Shown here piece after piece: positions 8,177-11,496 of a DNA stretch of 11,496 nucleotides (its first letter is position 1; every line of letters begins with the position of its first letter). Source of the DNA: Thalassiosira profunda (lineage: Eukaryota > Bacillariophyta > Thalassiosirophyceae > Thalassiosirales > Thalassiosiraceae); assembly GCA_036939355.1 (NCBI GenBank), contig JALLAP010002000.1, positions 1 through 11,496 on the forward strand, written 5' to 3'. The notes under the pieces are model-generated. The model did no database searches, was not told the origin of the DNA, and was given only the letters and a program-made list of their open reading frames with translations. A program made the translations under genes and the position numbers.

Positions 8177-9241
8177 CTACCTCGGCCGCTCAACCTGTTC
8201 CTGCAGCGTGGACATGGTGCAGCACACCTGACAAACCACGCAATTCAACGCGCTGGCGCTCGCGCACAGGCTGGCGTTGCACTGTGGGCAGTGGACGATC
8301 TTGGTTTGCTCGTCCCGTTGCAGGGGGGCGGTCTTGGCGGGAGGCTTGCGATCCCAGTCCGCCTCTTGGAGGGGGGCAGGAGCCTCGGACGCCGCGGGCG
8401 TCGGGGCGGCGAGGAAGACTTCGTTGAAGGCCGGGGGCTTGCGGTCCCCGTCCGACTCTTCGAATGGCTCGGGAGGGGACTTCGCGTCCGGGGGGCTCTT
8501 CAGTCGGTGCACTTCGGGGGGACTGTTCTTTGTCTCCTCGGCCCGCTGTCGCTGCCGGTGCAGGCGGGAGAGGCGCTCGTACTCCCGGGCCTGGGCCGCG
8601 AGGGCCGGGCTCAGGTCCGGGGAGGATTTCCTGAGAGGCGCCTCCTCGTGGAGGGAGGCTCCCATCACCGGCTCGCCTTCTTCGTCTTGGGAAGAGGCTC
8701 CCATCGCGGGATCGCTTTCGCCTTGAAACGGGGCCTTCATCTCCCAGTGCTGCGGCTGCCCCTGACTTCGGGCCTCGTAATCTTGGAGAGAGGCTCCCGT
8801 CTTGTGCTCATCTTCGTCTCGAAACGGAGACTTCATCTCCCAGTGCTGCGGCCGCGCCTGACTTTGGGCCTCGCCCTCTTGGGAGGCCGACTCGGGATCT
8901 CCGCGCGCCAGGGGCCGGAACGGGCTGCCCGCCGATGAGGCGAAGGAGGCGAAGGACGCCCGCCGCGACCTTGCCGGACAACGAAGAGATGCGCGCAGAT
9001 AAGCCGCACGGGCGTCGCGGTCGGCGAGGGCCGTCCCGACGGCCGCCGCGGGCGGGGCCAGGCCCGGGCCGTCGCCGGGGCGAGGCCGTCGGAGGGAGCA
9101 GCGGATCGAGCTGGGAATTGCCGGTGCGGCCTCGGGGGCGCGAGGGGCAGTTGACGCGGACGCGGCGTGCCAGATGCGGAGGGCCTCGGCCTCCGTCATG
9201 GCGCCGCCGCCGCCGTCGTCGAGGGGCGGCAGGTCTGCCAT
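8177..9241 (-). CDS. Low-complexity repeat protein with C-terminal LSD1-like zinc ribbon, unknown function
   Basis: A 354-residue protein without introns. The start is the ATG at 9241 (context AGCCATGG), the first ATG after an in-frame stop just upstream. The N-terminal half is Ala/Pro/Arg-rich. The middle carries two copies of a 32-residue unit holding QHWEMK(S/A)PF and a GAS-(L/S)-(Q/H)-(D/E) motif that recurs three times. A basic helical patch (AREYERLSRLHRQRQR) follows, then Lys-Pro-Pro motifs (two DRKPPA). The last 35 residues hold CPQC, twelve residues, then CVVC and CC, a C-x2-C-x12-C-x2-C pattern. This resembles the LSD1-type or related small zinc ribbons that bind DNA or proteins. 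I cannot assign a role or location. The region is visibly more GC-rich than its neighbours. The long antisense frame over it is probably a by-product of that composition. Confidence 0.6.
   Translation of the reverse strand: MADLPPLDDGGGGAMTEAEALRIWHAASASTAPRAPEAAPAIPSSIRCSLRRPRPGDGPGLAPPAAAVGTALADRDARAAYLRASLRCPARSRRASFASFASSAGSPFRPLARGDPESASQEGEAQSQARPQHWEMKSPFRDEDEHKTGASLQDYEARSQGQPQHWEMKAPFQGESDPAMGASSQDEEGEPVMGASLHEEAPLRKSSPDLSPALAAQAREYERLSRLHRQRQRAEETKNSPPEVHRLKSPPDAKSPPEPFEESDGDRKPPAFNEVFLAAPTPAASEAPAPLQEADWDRKPPAKTAPLQRDEQTKIVHCPQCNASLCASASALNCVVCQVCCTMSTLQEQVERPR
8725..8873 (-). repeat. Two copies of a 96-bp in-frame coding repeat
   Basis: A segment of about 53 bp starting at 8725 recurs from 8821 with roughly five mismatches. 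The period is 96 bp, exactly 32 codons. Each copy encodes the QHWEMK-x-PF motif. A shorter shared string, AGGCTCCC, recurs at the edges of the units and downstream in the same gene, marking an older, decayed third unit. The in-frame period shows internal duplication in a coding sequence. Confidence 0.8.
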
Positions 9242-9974
9242 GGCTATTTGCAACTCAAGCAGAGGTTATGGGGGCGATTGCAACCTCAAACGTGCAGAAT
9301 TATTGTGCAGCGCCTCGCGTGTCGGGGCTTGCATCAATTCGGTTGTCTTGTTGGTTCTCTGGGGTTTGAGGAGGTTTGAGGTTTTGCCGGGGGCTGGGCG
9401 GGGTTCGCAGAAAAAAGGCCGAAAGAACCGCTGAGAAGCAGGCTCTTCTCACAAAAGACTCACAAACTCACAAAGACACAATCATTCTCACGTTCTCCTT
9501 CTCGTTCCGCGCGGAATAACTCTAGTGGGCTTCATTAACCCTCTGGTTTCATGTCACTGACCGAGGATGGAGTCTCACCGCTGCCAATTTTCGTTATGTA
9601 TGTGGGCGCATGCGGTTCTCGTTCCCCCTATGTACATTCTTTGCGTTAAATGAGTTTACGACTAAGTTTGCTAAAATAGCCAAGCTTCGCAGATCGCGAT
9701 AGAGAAAATCTACCTACCTATCTAAGACAAGGCCTCGAAGTACATACGTAAGAACCCCACCTCCTTTGGGCGGATCGGGCAAGATCAGGGATATCGTACA
9801 ATCTGATAATATTCACAAGGGGGGTGTTCACTTAAGCAGAGGTAAACTTGCTTAAGAAGTTGAGTGCATTTTACTAGATACCGCAGTCCTTCTCCTCAAC
9901 AACCGCCATCTCCCTCTTGAGTTTTGCAAACAGTCATCGCCCCAATGTTTCTGCCCTACTCATGTCCATCCCCT
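9242..9974. other. Intergenic stretch of 733 bp, no gene seen
   Basis: It lies between the start of the zinc-ribbon gene and the end of the threonine synthase gene, both on the minus strand. It should hold the zinc-ribbon promoter and the threonine synthase 3' end. It contains three CTCACAAA copies (9448, 9459, 9467), a CTAC/CTAT-type microsatellite near 9709-9723 and the inverted repeat at 9831-9856. No open frame with protein-like features and no tRNA-like T-arm was found on either strand. Confidence 0.6.
9831..9856. repeat. 8-bp inverted repeat with 10-nt loop
   Basis: CTTAAGCA at 9831-9838 pairs with TGCTTAAG at 9849-9856, and each arm holds the palindrome CTTAAG. It lies about 120 bp beyond the threonine synthase stop codon, within its expected 3' untranslated region or just past it. 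It could be a 3'-UTR hairpin, but a chance palindrome is also possible. Confidence 0.55.
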
Positions 9975-11494
9975 CTAGCGTCTTCGGATGGCCGACACCG
10001 CCATGGCCACCACGCCCACCGCTGCCGAAACCAAGATCATATTCTTCACAACCTTCACACGATCGTCCCTCCGCTTGTGCCGCTCCATCCGCTCCTCGAT
10101 CCGCCGCTCCATGAACGCCTGCACCACCTTCGCGTCGTTGGGACACTCGCTCGACCGCGTCTCCATGTGCCACAGCCGCGACAGCTGTTTGGGAATTTCC
10201 GGCAGGGGATTCACCGCCTTGGAAACGGCGTCGCCGAACTTGGCAAAGTGGGCCGTGGCGAGGCAGACCGTCGCGGAGTTGGCCGTGTTGAGCTGGTGGA
10301 CGGCGCTCACGCCCACGGCCGAGTGGGGGCAGAGCATGTACCCCTGCTCGTGGTACTGTTTGATCGTTTCCAACGTGGCGGCCGTGTCTGCCTTGGCCGA
10401 CTTGAAGTCGGCCTTGGCCTCCTGCAGCTTCTTCCCCGTGATGGTGAGCTTGCCCGTCGATTCGAAGTTGCTCATCCAGCTCGCCAGCGTGGCCGAATCG
10501 TCTCCCGCCAGGTGGTAGAGGTACCGCTCGAAGTTGGAGCTCACGCAAATGTCCATCGACGGAGAAATGGTTTTCTGGATGTTCTCTCGGTGGTACTCCC
10601 CCTTCTCGAAGAACCGGTGGAGTATGTCGTTCTCGTTCGTGGCCACGATCAGGTCTCCCACCGGCAATCCCATCCGCTTCGAGTAATACCCCGCGAGGAT
10701 GTCACCAAAGTTCCCCGTGGGCACGGAAAAGTTCACCTTCTCCACCCCCTTTTCTGCATCAGTCACGCGCAGGTAGCTCCAGAAGTAGTACGTCGTCTGC
10801 GCCAGCACCCGGCACCAGTTGATGCTGTTCACGGCCCCGAGCTTCACCCGCTCCCGAAACTCCGTATCGTTGAAGCTCGCCTTGACGATGTCCTGGCAGT
10901 CGTCGAACGTCCCGCCGACCACCGCCACGCAGTGGATGTTGTCGTCGGGGACCGTCGTCATCTGCCGTTCCTGGATCTCGCTGACGCGCCCTTTGGGGTA
11001 GAGGATGATGCAGTCGACGCCCTTCTTGCCGCGGAGGCCGTAGATGGCGGCGGAGCCGGTGTCGCCCGACGTGGCGCCGAGGACGGCGAGGCGGCCGTCG
11101 TTGGAGCCGGTGGAGAGAAAGTACTCGAAGAAGTTCCCGAGCATCTGGAGGGCGACGTCCTTGAAGGCGAAGGTGGGTCCGTGGAAGAGCTCCTGTTGAT
11201 GCGTTGCAATTTTGTTAGAGGTATATATGCACATATCATGCACATCACATGCGCAGAACTCACCAGCACGTATTCGCCGCCGTCCATCTTCACCAGCGGC
11301 GTCACCTCCCCGCTCCGAAACGCGCCGCAGCTCCGCGTCACAATGTCCTTCAATTTATCCCTTGGCACCTCGTCGTCCTTGACAAACTTGCCAATCACCT
11401 CCACGGCCAGGTCGGCGTAGCCCAACCCGCGCCAGCTCTCGAGCTCCGCGGGCGTCACCGTCGGGAAGGAATCGGGGACGAAGAGGCCGCGGTC
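9975..11494 (-). CDS. Threonine synthase, class II (fungal/E. coli type), 5' end outside the window
   Basis: A PLP enzyme that converts O-phosphohomoserine and water to threonine and phosphate, the last step of threonine synthesis. The coding sequence is the join of 11264-11494 and 9975-11192 on the minus strand: 482 residues are visible, and the first 30 or so plus any targeting peptide lie beyond the right edge. Exon 1 opens with GLFVPDSFP, the usual early motif. Across the splice comes ELFHGPTFAFKD, in which K88 (visible numbering) is the PLP-binding lysine. ATSGDTGSAA and the loop VPTGNFGD follow, which bind cofactor phosphate. These blocks and the length match the yeast/E. coli class, not the SAM-regulated plant class. 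The final 40 or so residues are unusual: a basic helix, then the hydrophobic MILVSAAVGVVAMAVSAI (462-479) and RRR, like a tail anchor. The enzyme call is secure; membrane attachment is inferred. Confidence 0.93.
11193..11263 (-). other. Spliceosomal intron in threonine synthase (71 nt, phase 0)
   Basis: Read on the minus strand, it starts GTGAGT (11263-11258) and ends CAACAG (11198-11193), with a CTAAC branch-site match at 11214-11218. Joining the exons gives EYVL-ELFHGPT, the expected unbroken active-site block. The intron contains two copies of ATGCACAT (plus-strand 11227-11234 and 11238-11245). It interrupts the gene just before the PLP-lysine segment. Confidence 0.93.
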
Positions 11495-11496
11495 GT

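Noticed and set aside
8108..8938. A 276-codon plus-strand frame over the zinc-ribbon gene
   Set aside because: Its product is low-complexity Gly/Leu/Arg. The minus-strand frame has a clear CxxC zinc ribbon, in-frame repeats and a good start context, so it is the better gene. I am less sure here than for the other shadows.
9400..9900. Possible tRNA or other small RNA in the intergenic stretch
   Set aside because: I looked for GGTTC-type T-arms paired with acceptor stems on both strands and found none that fit.
9924..11420. A 498-codon open frame on the plus strand
   Set aside because: It lies antisense over the threonine synthase gene, runs across that gene's intron and has no protein-like motifs. 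GC-rich third positions explain its length.

Overview
The window reads as nuclear DNA of a photosynthetic stramenopile, most likely a diatom; the species cannot be fixed from sequence alone. The evidence is two short GT-AG spliceosomal introns (88 and 71 nt), compact gene spacing, and two proteins that open with a signal peptide ending in the A-x-A|F motif (ASA|F and VAA|F) followed by a transit-like stretch. That is the bipartite leader used to enter complex plastids of red-algal origin.

Layout from left to right: (1) 1-1507, minus: DHHC-type protein S-palmitoyltransferase, cut by the left edge. (2) 1508-1726: short divergent promoter region with a cluster of TTCGAGG repeats. (3) 1727-3518, plus: two-exon multi-membrane transporter resembling the nucleotide (TLC/NTT) translocases. 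(4) 3534-6476, minus: large plastid-targeted HAT/TPR repeat protein of the Mbb1/HCF107 type (psbB/psbH RNA factor), converging on the transporter with only 15 bp between stop codons. (5) 6477-7020: divergent promoter region. (6) 7021-7906, plus: plastid-targeted acidic/charged protein of unknown function, whose reading frame is broken by an exact 72-bp duplication around a single N. This is almost certainly an assembly error. (7) 8177-9241, minus: repeat-rich low-complexity protein with a C-terminal LSD1-like zinc ribbon. (8) 9242-9974: non-coding stretch with small repeats and a hairpin. (9) 9975-11494, minus: class II (fungal/E. coli-type) threonine synthase with one intron, cut by the right edge, and carrying an unusual C-terminal hydrophobic tail.

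The genes do not form an operon. The most suggestive link is the head-to-head pair of plastid-targeted genes (Mbb1-like factor and the unknown protein), which share one 544-bp promoter region and may be co-expressed. No mobile element, CRISPR array, rRNA or tRNA was found. I see no clearly new multi-gene system. The points most worth following up are the threonine synthase tail, the unknown plastid protein with its repairable frame, and the zinc-ribbon repeat protein.
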